Source: Poriferisulfidus sp965221375 (GTDB lineage: Bacteria; Pseudomonadota; Gammaproteobacteria; Poriferisulfidales; Poriferisulfidaceae). Taken from it: DNA of 64,000 nt. Under the pieces are notes generated by a model that made no database searches, was not told the origin of the DNA, and saw only the letters and a list, made by a program, of their open reading frames with translations. Below are positions 7,965-16,694 of this stretch, piece after piece (the first letter of the stretch is position 1; every line of letters begins with the position of its first letter). The DNA is taken from NCBI GenBank assembly GCA_965221375.1, contig OZ244883.1:434001-498000 (forward strand), given 5' to 3'. A program made the translations under genes and the position numbers.

Positions 7965-8754
7965 GCCGAAGGTGGTGGATGCGCAAGGCTATCGCCGTGA
8001 ATTGCGAAGCCTTCAAATTGAGTTGGTCAAATTACAGTACTGGATTCAAACGCAAAACTTGCGCGTCGTCATTATTTTTGAAGGACGCGATGCGGCAGGC
8101 AAGGGCGGCGTCATTCGTCGCATTACTCGTCATACCAATCCCCGCATCGTGCGGGTGGCAGCCTTGCCGAAGCCGACCGAGCGGGAACGGGGTCAGTGGT
8201 ATTTTCAGCGTTACGTGACGCATCTCCCGCGTCCGGGCGAGATGGTGCTGTTTGATCGCAGTTGGTACAACCGCGCCGGTGTGGAGCCGGTCATGGGCCT
8301 GTGCACGGAAGCGGAACTGCAGGAATTTCTGATTAGCTGTCCGCAATTTGAAAACATGCTGATCCGCTCCGGTATTCGACTCATCAAATACTGGTTTTTC
8401 ATCAATGGGGAGGAACAGGCGAAGCGGCTTCAGGCGCGTCTGGACGATCCGCTCAAACGCTGGAAATTAAGTCCCATGGACATGGAAGCGCATGCGCACT
8501 GGGAAGACTATACGCAGGCGCGGGATCGCATGTTCGAACATTGCCACACCCCGGAATCGCCGTGGTATGTAATCGACGGCAATCGGAAGGAAGAAGCGCG
8601 CCTGAACTGCATTCATCACCTGCTTTCACAGTTTGAATACAAGGATATGACGCCGCCCCATATGATTTTGCCGAAGCATGAAGGGGCAAAAGAGCCGGCC
8701 GAATTGACGGGACTGCCTTATTGTCCGATTGCCTATCGCTACGAAGGCGACTGA
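7957..8754 (+). CDS. ppk2: polyphosphate kinase 2 family protein
   Basis: Transfers phosphate between polyphosphate and nucleotides. Walker A FEGRDAAGKGG and Walker B VLFDRSWYNRAGVE flank the lid, and WKLSPMDMEA follows. I use the ATG at 7957 (265 residues), which begins the family-like N-terminus MSEPKVVDAQGYRREL; the upstream frame is only the hydroxylase in another frame. Its length and single domain suggest class I (NDP-phosphorylating), but subclass cannot be proven by eye. Confidence 0.92.
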   Translation: MSEPKVVDAQGYRRELRSLQIELVKLQYWIQTQNLRVVIIFEGRDAAGKGGVIRRITRHTNPRIVRVAALPKPTERERGQWYFQRYVTHLPRPGEMVLFDRSWYNRAGVEPVMGLCTEAELQEFLISCPQFENMLIRSGIRLIKYWFFINGEEQAKRLQARLDDPLKRWKLSPMDMEAHAHWEDYTQARDRMFEHCHTPESPWYVIDGNRKEEARLNCIHHLLSQFEYKDMTPPHMILPKHEGAKEPAELTGLPYCPIAYRYEGD

Positions 8755-8844
8755 CCGCGTGCGGCGGGCACACGGAATGCGGGAAAGGTTTTATCTGATT
8801 GTCGACCCTCTTGCCACATGAAGAAGGGCGGGATATTTTAGACT

Positions 8845-9048
8845 TTAGCGCCGAGAGCCTTTTTCTTCGTGCGCCAGATCGACGATTTCCATGGCGCAAG
8901 ACATGTAGTCCTGCCGGTAATTATGCAGATCCGAGTCTTCGTCAGGGACGAAATACTCGCTCATATCGACCCCATGCTCACGGTCCAGATCGATAAAGCG
9001 GCGCTGCATTTCCAGCAGTTTCTGAATTTTTTCCTGTTTGTCACTCAT
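8845..9048 (-). CDS. conserved-looking small soluble protein, unknown
   Basis: 67 residues, highly charged, with an N-terminal helix (KQEKIQKLLEMQRRFIDLD) and an acidic centre (FVPDEDSDLHNYRQ). I do not recognise a family. The ATG at 9048 is preferred over an upstream TTG because GGAAG lies seven bases ahead. It converges with ppk2 and diverges from the membrane protein gene at 9126. It has two acidic/aromatic patches and a single Cys. Confidence 0.6.
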   Translation of the reverse strand: MSDKQEKIQKLLEMQRRFIDLDREHGVDMSEYFVPDEDSDLHNYRQDYMSCAMEIVDLAHEEKGSRR

Positions 9049-9125
9049 AACCAAACTTCCATCGCCGACGGAAATGCTATTGTATGCGAAGGGGCGTAAA
9101 ATTTCTATGCCCGCTTGAGGTCACA

Positions 9126-9386
9126 ATGGGATCGCAGATGTACTTTCGGAATCCATACACATCATGGCGAAGGATACTGGTGTTACTGGGCTTGGCCTGG
9201 TGTGCCAGCATGGGCTTGTTTTTAACGGGGAAGATATCCTATCCCTGGGGCTGGCTTGTTTTGCTGGTCCTGATGGGTTGGAGCTGGTATCAGATGCGCT
9301 CCGGCCGTCGATATCTGCTTACGGATCAGGATGACGACGAGCCGCTTAGGGATCAGGATGACGACGAGCCGCCCACTCCCGAATAG
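9126..9386 (+). CDS. small two-helix membrane protein with acidic tandem repeat
   Basis: 86 residues from the ATG at 9126. Two hydrophobic segments (ILVLLGLAWCASMGLFL and WGWLVLLVLMGWSWY) are separated by a short turn, so both ends probably face the same side. The tail holds two copies of DQDDDEP in a nine-residue period. The last 41 bases overlap the 3' end of trmB on the other strand. No family recognised; the acidic tail could bind cations, but that is a guess. Confidence 0.55.
   Translation: MGSQMYFRNPYTSWRRILVLLGLAWCASMGLFLTGKISYPWGWLVLLVLMGWSWYQMRSGRRYLLTDQDDDEPLRDQDDDEPPTPE
9323..9372 (+). repeat. 27-bp tandem duplication
   Basis: Two identical 23-base copies (9323-9345 and 9350-9372) in a 27-base period, encoding the DQDDDEP pair in the small membrane protein. 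The second copy also lies in the antisense 3' end of trmB, extending that protein's C-terminus. Confidence 0.9.
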
Positions 9387-10029
9387 AGTGCTCGAGGCGC
9401 TGACCGCGCTTTTCGAAATGAGTTTCCGTTCGTTGCGGACAATCCGCCTCAATCTGCCACTGCGGTAACTGTTCCAGAGTTTGTTGGATCTGATCGGCGT
9501 ATTCTTCCCAGTCGGTCGCCACATGCAGAACACCTTGCGGTGCGACGCAACGCGCACATTCGCGCAAAAAGTCATCCTGGAGCAGGCGGCGTTTGCGGTG
9601 TCGTTTTTTCGGCCACGGGTCCGGAAACAAAATGCGGATCTGCTGCAGGCTTGCTGTTTCAAATCGCGGCAACAGCAGACTTGCGTCTCCCTGAGCCACG
9701 CGAATGTTGCGAAGTTCCAGCCGCTGTGCTTCGCGCATCACACACATCAGAGAAGGGGGATGCACTTCAATTCCCAGCACATTGTGCTGCGGATGCTCCG
9801 AGGCTTCCTGCAGTAGCACTTCGCCGCGACCAAAACCAATCTCCAGCGTCACCGGTCCCGACTGGTCAAACAGGGTCTGCGGGTCGCAAGGCGAGGGTGA
9901 GATTTCACAGCCGAAGTGTTGCCACAATCGGTCGTATTTTTGTTGCTGGCGAGGAGTGCGTCCGCGCGCGCGACGGGCAAAAGAGCGAATTGTCCGCCGC
10001 GGGGGAGAGGAATCAGGTATCGAGGTCAT
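9346..10029 (-). CDS. trmB: tRNA (guanine-N7-)-methyltransferase
   Basis: Makes m7G46 in the variable loop of tRNAs using SAM. The SAM-binding strand LEIGFGRGEVLL, the acidic GIEVHPPSL, and the family signature FPDPWPKKRHRKRRL are all present; the C-terminal TETHFEKRGQRLEHSI is the conserved tRNA-contact region. 227 residues with a basic N-terminus. The C-terminal residues after HSIREWA overlap a convergent gene. Confidence 0.95.
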   Translation of the reverse strand: MTSIPDSSPPRRTIRSFARRARGRTPRQQQKYDRLWQHFGCEISPSPCDPQTLFDQSGPVTLEIGFGRGEVLLQEASEHPQHNVLGIEVHPPSLMCVMREAQRLELRNIRVAQGDASLLLPRFETASLQQIRILFPDPWPKKRHRKRRLLQDDFLRECARCVAPQGVLHVATDWEEYADQIQQTLEQLPQWQIEADCPQRTETHFEKRGQRLEHSIREWAARRHPDP

Positions 10030-10061
10030 TGCCGATGGCGCAAGACCGCCTCGGGAGAGCG

Positions 10062-11525
10062 TCAGGAGTGGTCTAGGCGGGCCTGCAGTTGCTTCGCTTT
10101 TTCCTGCTCATCCGCCGTGCCGGTCTCCAGAATGCGGTCAATGAGCGGTTTCGCCATGTCCGGATTGCCAATCTCGATGTATGCGGCGGCCAGGTCGAGC
10201 GTAGATTCCGCTTCCGTATTGGGATCTTCGCCGGTATCGGCAAGGTCTTCCGTATCCGATGCCTCCAAATCCAGGCTTCGGATAATCTGCCTTTGATGAT
10301 AACGCCGCAGCCCCAGAATCAGCAGGTACAAAAGGATGAGGACGGCGATTCCTATCAGGACAGGGCGCCAGGCAAACTCGAAGTCTTCCGTTTGGGGAGA
10401 CTCGGATTGGGCCAAGTCCTGCAGGGGAGAGTCGGCAAGGGCGATGCGGTCTTCATCCGCAGCCGCCGTGTCACTTCCAATAATGACGTCGTTCTGTGCC
10501 GACGGGGCGGGCGCTTCGGGTGCGGGCTCAGGAGTTGCTTCCGCCTCCATGGAGTCTGCCTCGACCGAGGAGAGGTTTGTCGGAGTGGTCTCCTGAGGTT
10601 GAGCGTCTTCGGCCTCGTCGGGGGTGGGTGTCGCGAGCATGTCCTGCTCTGCCGGCGGGGGCGTTGAGGCCTCCACTTCAGGTTCTTCCGGCGTAGCTGA
10701 TTCTTCGATTTGCAGATCTGTCTCAGAGAGTATCAGCGCCGGCTTTTCGGCGGCCGGTTCCGAGGCAGGCGGAGCTGGCTCAGGTTCAGGCTGCGGGGAA
10801 GGCTCTTCCAGGGGTTCAAGACGCAATGGCGCGGAGGCGGTGGATTGCTTGCGGGCTCGCTGCGCTCGCCACTGCTGCATCTGCCGGGCGACTTCCGCAG
10901 CCGCCTCGCCGGGTGCTAGGTTGAGTTCGGTAATCTCGCCCTGCGTCGGGATGGTCAACAAGGCATCGCCGCGCAGCAAATTAATGTTCTGATTAATAAA
11001 CGCTTCGGGGTTGTGCAGCTGCAACGCGATCATCATCGTGTTGGCAGACACCTGGAGGGGATCCCCATAGGTTTGCGCGATGACGTACAGCGTATCGCCC
11101 CGCTGGACCTGGTGAATCTGAGGTTGCACCACCCGGACGATGCGTTCACAGGGAGGGATGGGCAGCACATGAAACTGCAGCGGTTGTCCGGCGATGTGTG
11201 CGGTCAGAACCAATTCGCTGGATTCATTCGGCAAGGCGTCCGCACTGCGTACGCGGATTCGGTACTCTCCCGCCTGCATGAATCGGTCCAAATGCGCACT
11301 CGGAATCCATACCGGGTAGGTTTTGTCGAGTTTCAGATAAGCGCCGGGCTCGGCAATTCTTATTACCGCGGCAGTGGGGTCGACATTTTCGGCCTGGATG
11401 CGCGCCGTCACATGCACAGCGCAATCGTCGTCGAAATGGATCTCCGGTTGGTCAATGCGCAAGGCGTGGGCCGTGGAACCGACCCCTGCCAGCAGCAAGA
11501 TAAAAACGCGCAGTCTAGGGTGCAT
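10062..11525 (-). CDS. fimV: FimV-type inner-membrane LysM/TPR protein
   Basis: Peptidoglycan-binding protein that in Pseudomonas helps assemble polar type IV pili and flagella. I chose the ATG at 11525 (487 residues), giving a signal peptide (RLRVFILLLAGVGSTAHA). Then come a FimV N-terminal domain, a LysM-like segment (VQRGDTLYVIAQTYG), a long Pro/Glu/Ala-rich linker (about 255-385), one membrane helix (VLIGIAVLILLYLLILGL) and a short C-terminal TPR-like FimV domain. It is much shorter than the roughly 900-residue Pseudomonas protein. The start lies inside the asd 3' end, so it is probably coupled to the leu-asd operon. Confidence 0.8.
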   Translation of the reverse strand: MHPRLRVFILLLAGVGSTAHALRIDQPEIHFDDDCAVHVTARIQAENVDPTAAVIRIAEPGAYLKLDKTYPVWIPSAHLDRFMQAGEYRIRVRSADALPNESSELVLTAHIAGQPLQFHVLPIPPCERIVRVVQPQIHQVQRGDTLYVIAQTYGDPLQVSANTMMIALQLHNPEAFINQNINLLRGDALLTIPTQGEITELNLAPGEAAAEVARQMQQWRAQRARKQSTASAPLRLEPLEEPSPQPEPEPAPPASEPAAEKPALILSETDLQIEESATPEEPEVEASTPPPAEQDMLATPTPDEAEDAQPQETTPTNLSSVEADSMEAEATPEPAPEAPAPSAQNDVIIGSDTAAADEDRIALADSPLQDLAQSESPQTEDFEFAWRPVLIGIAVLILLYLLILGLRRYHQRQIIRSLDLEASDTEDLADTGEDPNTEAESTLDLAAAYIEIGNPDMAKPLIDRILETGTADEQEKAKQLQARLDHS

Positions 11526-12537
11526 ATTGCTGGAGCCAATGTTCAGCGATTTGGATGCTGTTGCTGGCGGCGCCTTTATACAAATTGTCGCTGACGATCC
11601 ACAGGTTGAGCCCCTTGGGGTGAGACACATCCTTACGGATTCGCCCGACGAATACGTGGGAGTTTCCGGCCGCATCCCGTGCCGCCGTCGGATAGCCGCC
11701 GTCGCTGGCTGAGTCGATTACCGTCACCCCCGGGGCCTGCTCCAGCAAGGCCCGCGCCTGAGCGGCGTCAAGGGGCTCACGGGTTTCTATATGTACCGCT
11801 TCCGAATGTCCGTAATACACGGGGATACGCACTGCAGTGGGGTTCACGCCAATCTGTTCGTCCTCAAGAATTTTTTGCGTCTCCCAAATCATTTTCATTT
11901 CTTCGCGAGTGTAGCCGTTGTCCTGAAAGGCATCAATGTGCGGCAGCGCGTTGAAGGCAATTTGCACCGGAAAAACCTGGCTGTGCAAATCGTGCCCGGC
12001 GAGTGCGTCGCCGGTCTGCTGGCGTAATTCTTCCACCGCCGACTGCCCGGCTCCCGAGACCGCCTGGTAGGTGGCGACATTGATGCGGGTGATGCCGACG
12101 GCTGCATGAATCGGCTTCAGGGCGACGACCATTTGAATGGTCGAGCAGTTCGGGTTGGCAATGATGCCGCGGTTCTTCCAATCGGCAATGCGGTGCGGGT
12201 TGCATTCCGGCACGACCAAAGGAATCTCCGGTTCGTAGCGAAAGCAAGAAGTATTGTCGATAACGACGCAGCCATGGGCGGCAGCTTCGGGCGCGTAGCG
12301 ACGCGACGGCTCACTGCCTGCAGAAAACAGGGCGATGTGGACTTGGCTGAAATCAAACTCTTCCAGCGCCTGGACTTCCAATTCGTTGCCGCAAAAAGGC
12401 AAGCGCTTGCCCTTGGATCGGGGACTGGCGAGCAGATGCAGGTTCTCGACCGGAAAGCGGCGCTCTTCGAGTTCGCGGCGCATAACCTCGCCGACCGCCC
12501 CGGTGGCTCCGACAATGGCGACGTTGACTTTTTTCAC
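11515..12537 (-). CDS. asd: aspartate-semialdehyde dehydrogenase
   Basis: NADPH-dependent reduction of aspartyl phosphate, feeding lysine, threonine, methionine and diaminopimelate synthesis. N-terminal nucleotide-binding AIVGATGAVGEVM, catalytic Cys in ANPNCSTIQMV (about residue 131), and the acid/base His in VRIPVYYGHSEAVH. 340 residues. It overlaps leuB by four bases (ATGA) and fimV by eleven. Confidence 0.97.
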   Translation of the reverse strand: MKKVNVAIVGATGAVGEVMRRELEERRFPVENLHLLASPRSKGKRLPFCGNELEVQALEEFDFSQVHIALFSAGSEPSRRYAPEAAAHGCVVIDNTSCFRYEPEIPLVVPECNPHRIADWKNRGIIANPNCSTIQMVVALKPIHAAVGITRINVATYQAVSGAGQSAVEELRQQTGDALAGHDLHSQVFPVQIAFNALPHIDAFQDNGYTREEMKMIWETQKILEDEQIGVNPTAVRIPVYYGHSEAVHIETREPLDAAQARALLEQAPGVTVIDSASDGGYPTAARDAAGNSHVFVGRIRKDVSHPKGLNLWIVSDNLYKGAASNSIQIAEHWLQQYAP

Positions 12538-13607
12538 GAGCCGCTGCGCGCCGCAAGTGTCGCGCAGACGGCATCCCCGATTTGTGCGGTGCTGTGATCG
12601 CCACCCAAATCGACGGTGCGATAGCCCTGCTCCAAAACCTCTCGTACCGCGTCCTCCACGGCATCTGCAGCGTCTGTGTGTTTGAGGGAATAGCGCAACA
12701 TCATGCCGACTGACAAAATCATCGCAAGAGGATTGGCGCTGCCACTGCCGGCCAACTCCGGCGCCGAACCGTGTACCGGTTCATACAGTCCTTGCCCTTC
12801 AGCGTTGAGAGAGGCCGAGGGCAGCAGGCCGATGGAACCGGTTAATTGCGCAGAGACATCCGACAGGATGTCGCCAAACAGGTTGCCGGTGACGATGACG
12901 TCAAACTGGGAAGGGTTGGCGACCAGCTGCATGGCTGCGTTATCGACATACATGTGCGACAAGGTAATTTCCGGGTACTGTTGCGCCACTTCGCACACGA
13001 CGGTGCGCCACAGTTCCGAGACTTCCAAAACATTGGCTTTGTCGACAGAGCAGACACGGCGCTGGCGCACTTGGGCTGCCTGAAAGGCGCTGTGGGCGAT
13101 ACGGGCAATTTCCTCTTCGTCATACACCATGGTATTGAAGGCGCGGCGTTTTCCGTTCACTTCTTCCATGGCGCGCGGCTTGCCGAAATATATGCCACCG
13201 GTTAATTCCCGCACAATCAGAAGATCCAGGCCTTCCAGCACTTCCGGTTTCAAGCTGGACGCTTGTGCCACACCGGGCATCAATGTCGCAGGTCGAAGGT
13301 TGGCATAGAGGCCCATTCCGTGACGCAAGGCCAGCAAACCCGTCTCAGGGCGCAGGGCGCGTTCGGGAGTATCGTATTGGGGAGCTCCGACGGCACCGAA
13401 AAGCACGGCCTCCGACGCGCGGGCGGCCTCCAGGGTTGCATCCGGCAGAGGAGTGCCGTGTGCATCCACTGCAGCCCCTCCGACCAAAGCTTCCGAAATT
13501 TCGAAAGACAATCCATGATGTTGCGCGAGGCAGTCCAATACCTTGCGCGCCTCCGCCATGATCTCCGGACCGATGCCGTCACCGGGCAATAAAAGGATGC
13601 GGGTCAC
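12534..13607 (-). CDS. leuB: 3-isopropylmalate dehydrogenase
   Basis: Oxidative decarboxylation of 3-isopropylmalate in leucine synthesis. LLLPGDGIGPEIMAEA at the start, substrate Arg residues in ELTGGIYFGKPRAME, and the metal-binding GNLFGDILSDVSAQLTGSIG. 357 residues, complete. ATGA overlaps on both sides with asd and leuD. Confidence 0.97.
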   Translation of the reverse strand: MTRILLLPGDGIGPEIMAEARKVLDCLAQHHGLSFEISEALVGGAAVDAHGTPLPDATLEAARASEAVLFGAVGAPQYDTPERALRPETGLLALRHGMGLYANLRPATLMPGVAQASSLKPEVLEGLDLLIVRELTGGIYFGKPRAMEEVNGKRRAFNTMVYDEEEIARIAHSAFQAAQVRQRRVCSVDKANVLEVSELWRTVVCEVAQQYPEITLSHMYVDNAAMQLVANPSQFDVIVTGNLFGDILSDVSAQLTGSIGLLPSASLNAEGQGLYEPVHGSAPELAGSGSANPLAMILSVGMMLRYSLKHTDAADAVEDAVREVLEQGYRTVDLGGDHSTAQIGDAVCATLAARSGS

Positions 13608-14260
13608 GAGGAAGCCCCGAAGCGATCAAAAAGCCAAGGCTCCTGTTGGCGCCGAAGCGCCTCGAATGCACGAATTTCGTCAGCGTGCTGCAGCGTCATC
13701 GAGATATCGTCCAAACCTTCGAGCAGGCAATGTTTGCGTTGCGGGTCGATCTCGAAAGAAAAAGTCTCGCCGGCATCGCTGGTGACGGTTTGCGCAGACA
13801 GGTCAACCGTCAGTTGGCAGCCTTCGGTTTGTTCGATTTCTTGTCGAAGCGACTGAACCGCTTTTTCATCGAGTGTGACGGTGAGCAGACCGTTTTTGGC
13901 GGCGTTGGTGTCGAAAATATCTGCAAAACTGGACGCGATCACCACCCGAAAACCGGCATCCAGGAATGCCCATACCGCGTGCTCGCGTGAAGAGCCGCAA
14001 CCGAAATTGGCGCCGGCGACCAGGATGGAGGCATCGCGATAACGGGGCTGATTGAGAACAAAATCCGGATTGAGCTCGCGCTCGGCATGATTGGTCTCCA
14101 TTCCGCCCGGAGTCAAATAGCGCCAGTCGTCGAAAAGGTTCGGTCCGAAGCCCGTGCGCTTCACGGACTTTAAATATTGCTTTGGAATAATCGCATCGGT
14201 ATCCACGTGATTGCGATTCAATGGTGCGGCGACACCTCGATGCGTGGTGAAGGGAGTCAC
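13604..14260 (-). CDS. leuD: isopropylmalate isomerase small subunit
   Basis: Swivel-domain subunit that with LeuC interconverts 2- and 3-isopropylmalate. Family motifs NHVDTDAIIPKQYLKS near the start and NFGCGSSREHAVWAF in the middle (substrate-binding Ser-Ser-Arg). 218 residues. Overlaps leuC and leuB by four bases each. Confidence 0.97.
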   Translation of the reverse strand: MTPFTTHRGVAAPLNRNHVDTDAIIPKQYLKSVKRTGFGPNLFDDWRYLTPGGMETNHAERELNPDFVLNQPRYRDASILVAGANFGCGSSREHAVWAFLDAGFRVVIASSFADIFDTNAAKNGLLTVTLDEKAVQSLRQEIEQTEGCQLTVDLSAQTVTSDAGETFSFEIDPQRKHCLLEGLDDISMTLQHADEIRAFEALRRQQEPWLFDRFGASS

Positions 14261-15666
14261 TGTAGATACTCGCGCACGTCGACGAAATGTCCGGCGCAGG
14301 CGGCAGCGGCAGCCATCGCGGGGCTGACCAGATGGGTTCGTCCTCCCGCGCCTTGCCGACCTTCAAAATTTCGGTTGGAGGTGGCGGCGCAACGTTCACC
14401 CGGCTCCAGACGATCTGCGTTCATTGCCAGGCACATCGAGCAGCCTGGGGCACGCCACTCAAAACCGGCTTCGGTAAAAACGCGGTCGAGGCCTTCGGTT
14501 TCGGCCTGCGCCTTGACTTTCGCCGAGCCCGGGACGACCAGGACCTGCCGAATATTTTCAGCACGACGCCGGCCACGGACGACCGTCGCGGCTGCGCGTA
14601 AATCTTCAATGCGCGCATTGGTGCAGGAGCCGATAAACACCCGGTCCAACTCCAAATCGGTAATGGTCTCGCCACCTTGCAGTCCCATGTACTCCAGAGC
14701 CATCTTGGCGGTTTCGGCGGATGTGCCTTCCGGCACATCTTCCAAACGCGGCACGGTGCCATCAACGGAAGCCACCATCTCGGGTGAGGTGCCCCATGTC
14801 ACTTGCGGGGCAAGGTCTGCTGCCTGTAGCACGACAGTACGGGCAAAAACGGCGTCCCCATCGGACTGCAAGTCACGCCACTGCTTTTCTGCATGTTGCC
14901 AGTCTTTGTCTTTCGGGGCGTAAGTACGGCCATGCACGTATTCCAGGGTCGTGTCATCCACCGCCACCATGCCTGATCGTGCGCCCGCTTCAATCGCCAT
15001 GTTGCACAGCGTCATCCGCCCTTCGATGGTCAACTCTTCAATGGCGGAGCCGACAAATTCAATCGCATGACCGGTTCCCCCGGCGGTGCCAATGCGGCCA
15101 ATCAAAGCCAGGGCCAAGTCTTTGGCAGTAACGCCTGGGCCCGCATGGCCTTCCATGCGCACCAACATGTTGGCAGATTTGCGCATCGGCAGGCACTGGG
15201 TTGCCAAGACGTGTTCGACTTGCGAGGTGCCGATGCCGAAGGCCAGGGTGGCCAGTGCGCCGTGGGTAGAGGTATGCGAATCGCCGCAAACCACGGTCAT
15301 CCCCGGCAAGGTAATGCCTTGCTCAGGTCCGATGACGTGCACAATCCCTTGGCGAGGGTCGCCCATCGGGAATTCCAGCAAGCCGTACTCGGCGCAGTTT
15401 GCGTCGAGAGTTTCCAACTGGTGGCGTGAAACCGCATCGACAATTTCCTGAATGTCCGTTTCGGTCGGCACGTTGTGGTCCGCGACCGCGACGACGCTGT
15501 CGGGCCGCCAGGGTTGACGTTCGGCCAAGCGCAAACCTTCGAAGGCTTGCGGGGAAGTGACTTCATGGACGAGATGACAATCGATGTAGAGGAGTGTCAG
15601 GCCATCTTCATCGGTTCGTACCGCATGAGCGTCCCACAACTTGTCATATAGGGTGCGGCCCGCCAT
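14257..15666 (-). CDS. leuC: isopropylmalate isomerase large subunit
   Basis: Aconitase-fold subunit holding the [4Fe-4S] cluster. The three cluster cysteines are in FIGSCTNARIEDLR and in APGCSMCLAMN. VCGDSHTSTHGA and the substrate Arg motif near the C-terminus are intact. 469 residues. First gene of leuC-leuD-leuB-asd-fimV; it has a -10-like TATAAT about 40 bases upstream. leuA is not in the window. Confidence 0.97.
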   Translation of the reverse strand: MAGRTLYDKLWDAHAVRTDEDGLTLLYIDCHLVHEVTSPQAFEGLRLAERQPWRPDSVVAVADHNVPTETDIQEIVDAVSRHQLETLDANCAEYGLLEFPMGDPRQGIVHVIGPEQGITLPGMTVVCGDSHTSTHGALATLAFGIGTSQVEHVLATQCLPMRKSANMLVRMEGHAGPGVTAKDLALALIGRIGTAGGTGHAIEFVGSAIEELTIEGRMTLCNMAIEAGARSGMVAVDDTTLEYVHGRTYAPKDKDWQHAEKQWRDLQSDGDAVFARTVVLQAADLAPQVTWGTSPEMVASVDGTVPRLEDVPEGTSAETAKMALEYMGLQGGETITDLELDRVFIGSCTNARIEDLRAAATVVRGRRRAENIRQVLVVPGSAKVKAQAETEGLDRVFTEAGFEWRAPGCSMCLAMNADRLEPGERCAATSNRNFEGRQGAGGRTHLVSPAMAAAAACAGHFVDVREYLQ

Positions 15667-15705
15667 AACTTGTATTCCTAAAAGGCTTGAGTGACAGAGA
15701 AAAAC

Positions 15706-15711
15706 ATTATA
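15706..15711 (-). promoter_or_regulatory. -10 element upstream of leuC
   Basis: On the minus strand a perfect TATAAT lies 40 bases ahead of the leuC ATG in the 138-base gap after the AbiEi-like gene. No convincing -35 is present. No leucine-rich leader peptide is apparent before leuC. Confidence 0.35.
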
Positions 15712-15804
15712 GACGGGGAAACTTTTGCTTCGTCGATATCAAGTGGGACGCTTGAGGCTATTTTTGGAATAGGCGACGGTTTTGTTGGCCCCATAGATGC
15801 CATT

Positions 15805-16665
15805 TCACATTTGTGGATCATAAGGCGTGCCTGACTTCAAGTAGTCTGGAACCCAAAGTCGCCATCGAGAAACAAGGCGGTCGCAGTGCATGCCCGGGTT
15901 TAATTTGGCATTACCGGTCGTCAAATGATCGCGGCAAGCTGCGACCAGTTTTGGGAGATTGCCACGCTTCTCAGCCAAGAATCCCAGCCGCTTGAAGACT
16001 GCGCCGTTGCCCAGCATTTTCGCGTATCGAATTAAAGTTTCACTTTCATCATTTTCATTACCAGCAAGCGTCTCCTTATCTACAAATTCTCTCAGGTATA
16101 TACATAGGCAGTCGGCCACATGCCCGATTCCCCCACCCAACATGGGGTTGTTCAGCATGTCGATAATCGTACGGGGAACATCCGAGACGAGGACTTTTGA
16201 TCTGCCACGCCAGACTGTTGTAGTGCCAAAAAAACGTTTTTTATCGATATGACACAGGAAAAATTGCGCACCGTGGCGAACTTGAGATTTTTGTCGCACA
16301 GGCCGTGTCGTCATGACAACAGTTTCGCGGAAAAGTTGATCGGTCAAACCCCAATATTCAGCGGCAGACCATCCGCCGATATAGGCAGGAGCGTAGAGAG
16401 GAGGGACGAGAACCCAATGATCATGAAGAACATATTCGCTGTCAAGAAAATCAAGAGGGGCGGGTGCGTAAGCCCCTCGGGCAACACGCCTTAACCAGCC
16501 TTGGCGGGTCCACCGGTGGAGCAGTTTGGAGGCTTCCGGTCGGTCGACCGAAAGGGTATTGGCGACATCGTCTGTTTGAATGATATCCCCTGAAGCTTGT
16601 ATGACGCGCGAAAGCTTGTATCGCCCGGATGGTAGAGAGGTATCCGAAGTTTTTATATATTGCAC
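15805..16665 (-). CDS. AbiEi-family type IV antitoxin / transcriptional regulator, orphan
   Basis: 286 residues from a GTG. The N-terminal part is a winged-helix domain (VANTLSVDRPEASKLLHRW, then QGWLRRVARGAYAP), followed by the AbiEi core with YIGGWSAAEYWGLTDQL, a characteristic motif of these antitoxins, and the DVPRTIIDML segment. Family members autoregulate an operon with the AbiEii nucleotidyltransferase toxin. Here the next 138 bases downstream contain no toxin, only the leuC promoter region. Codon use is AT-richer than in the neighbours, suggesting acquisition. It may be a remnant antitoxin or a solo regulator. Confidence 0.75.
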   Translation of the reverse strand: MQYIKTSDTSLPSGRYKLSRVIQASGDIIQTDDVANTLSVDRPEASKLLHRWTRQGWLRRVARGAYAPAPLDFLDSEYVLHDHWVLVPPLYAPAYIGGWSAAEYWGLTDQLFRETVVMTTRPVRQKSQVRHGAQFFLCHIDKKRFFGTTTVWRGRSKVLVSDVPRTIIDMLNNPMLGGGIGHVADCLCIYLREFVDKETLAGNENDESETLIRYAKMLGNGAVFKRLGFLAEKRGNLPKLVAACRDHLTTGNAKLNPGMHCDRLVSRWRLWVPDYLKSGTPYDPQM

Positions 16666-16694
16666 TACTCTTAAATCTCAAAAAAGGGAATTTT

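Noticed and set aside
15678..15803. 41-codon minus-strand ORF between the AbiEi-like gene and leuC, considered as a leader peptide or toxin stub
   Set aside because: It has no run of leucines for attenuation, no AbiEii similarity and no good ribosome-binding site.
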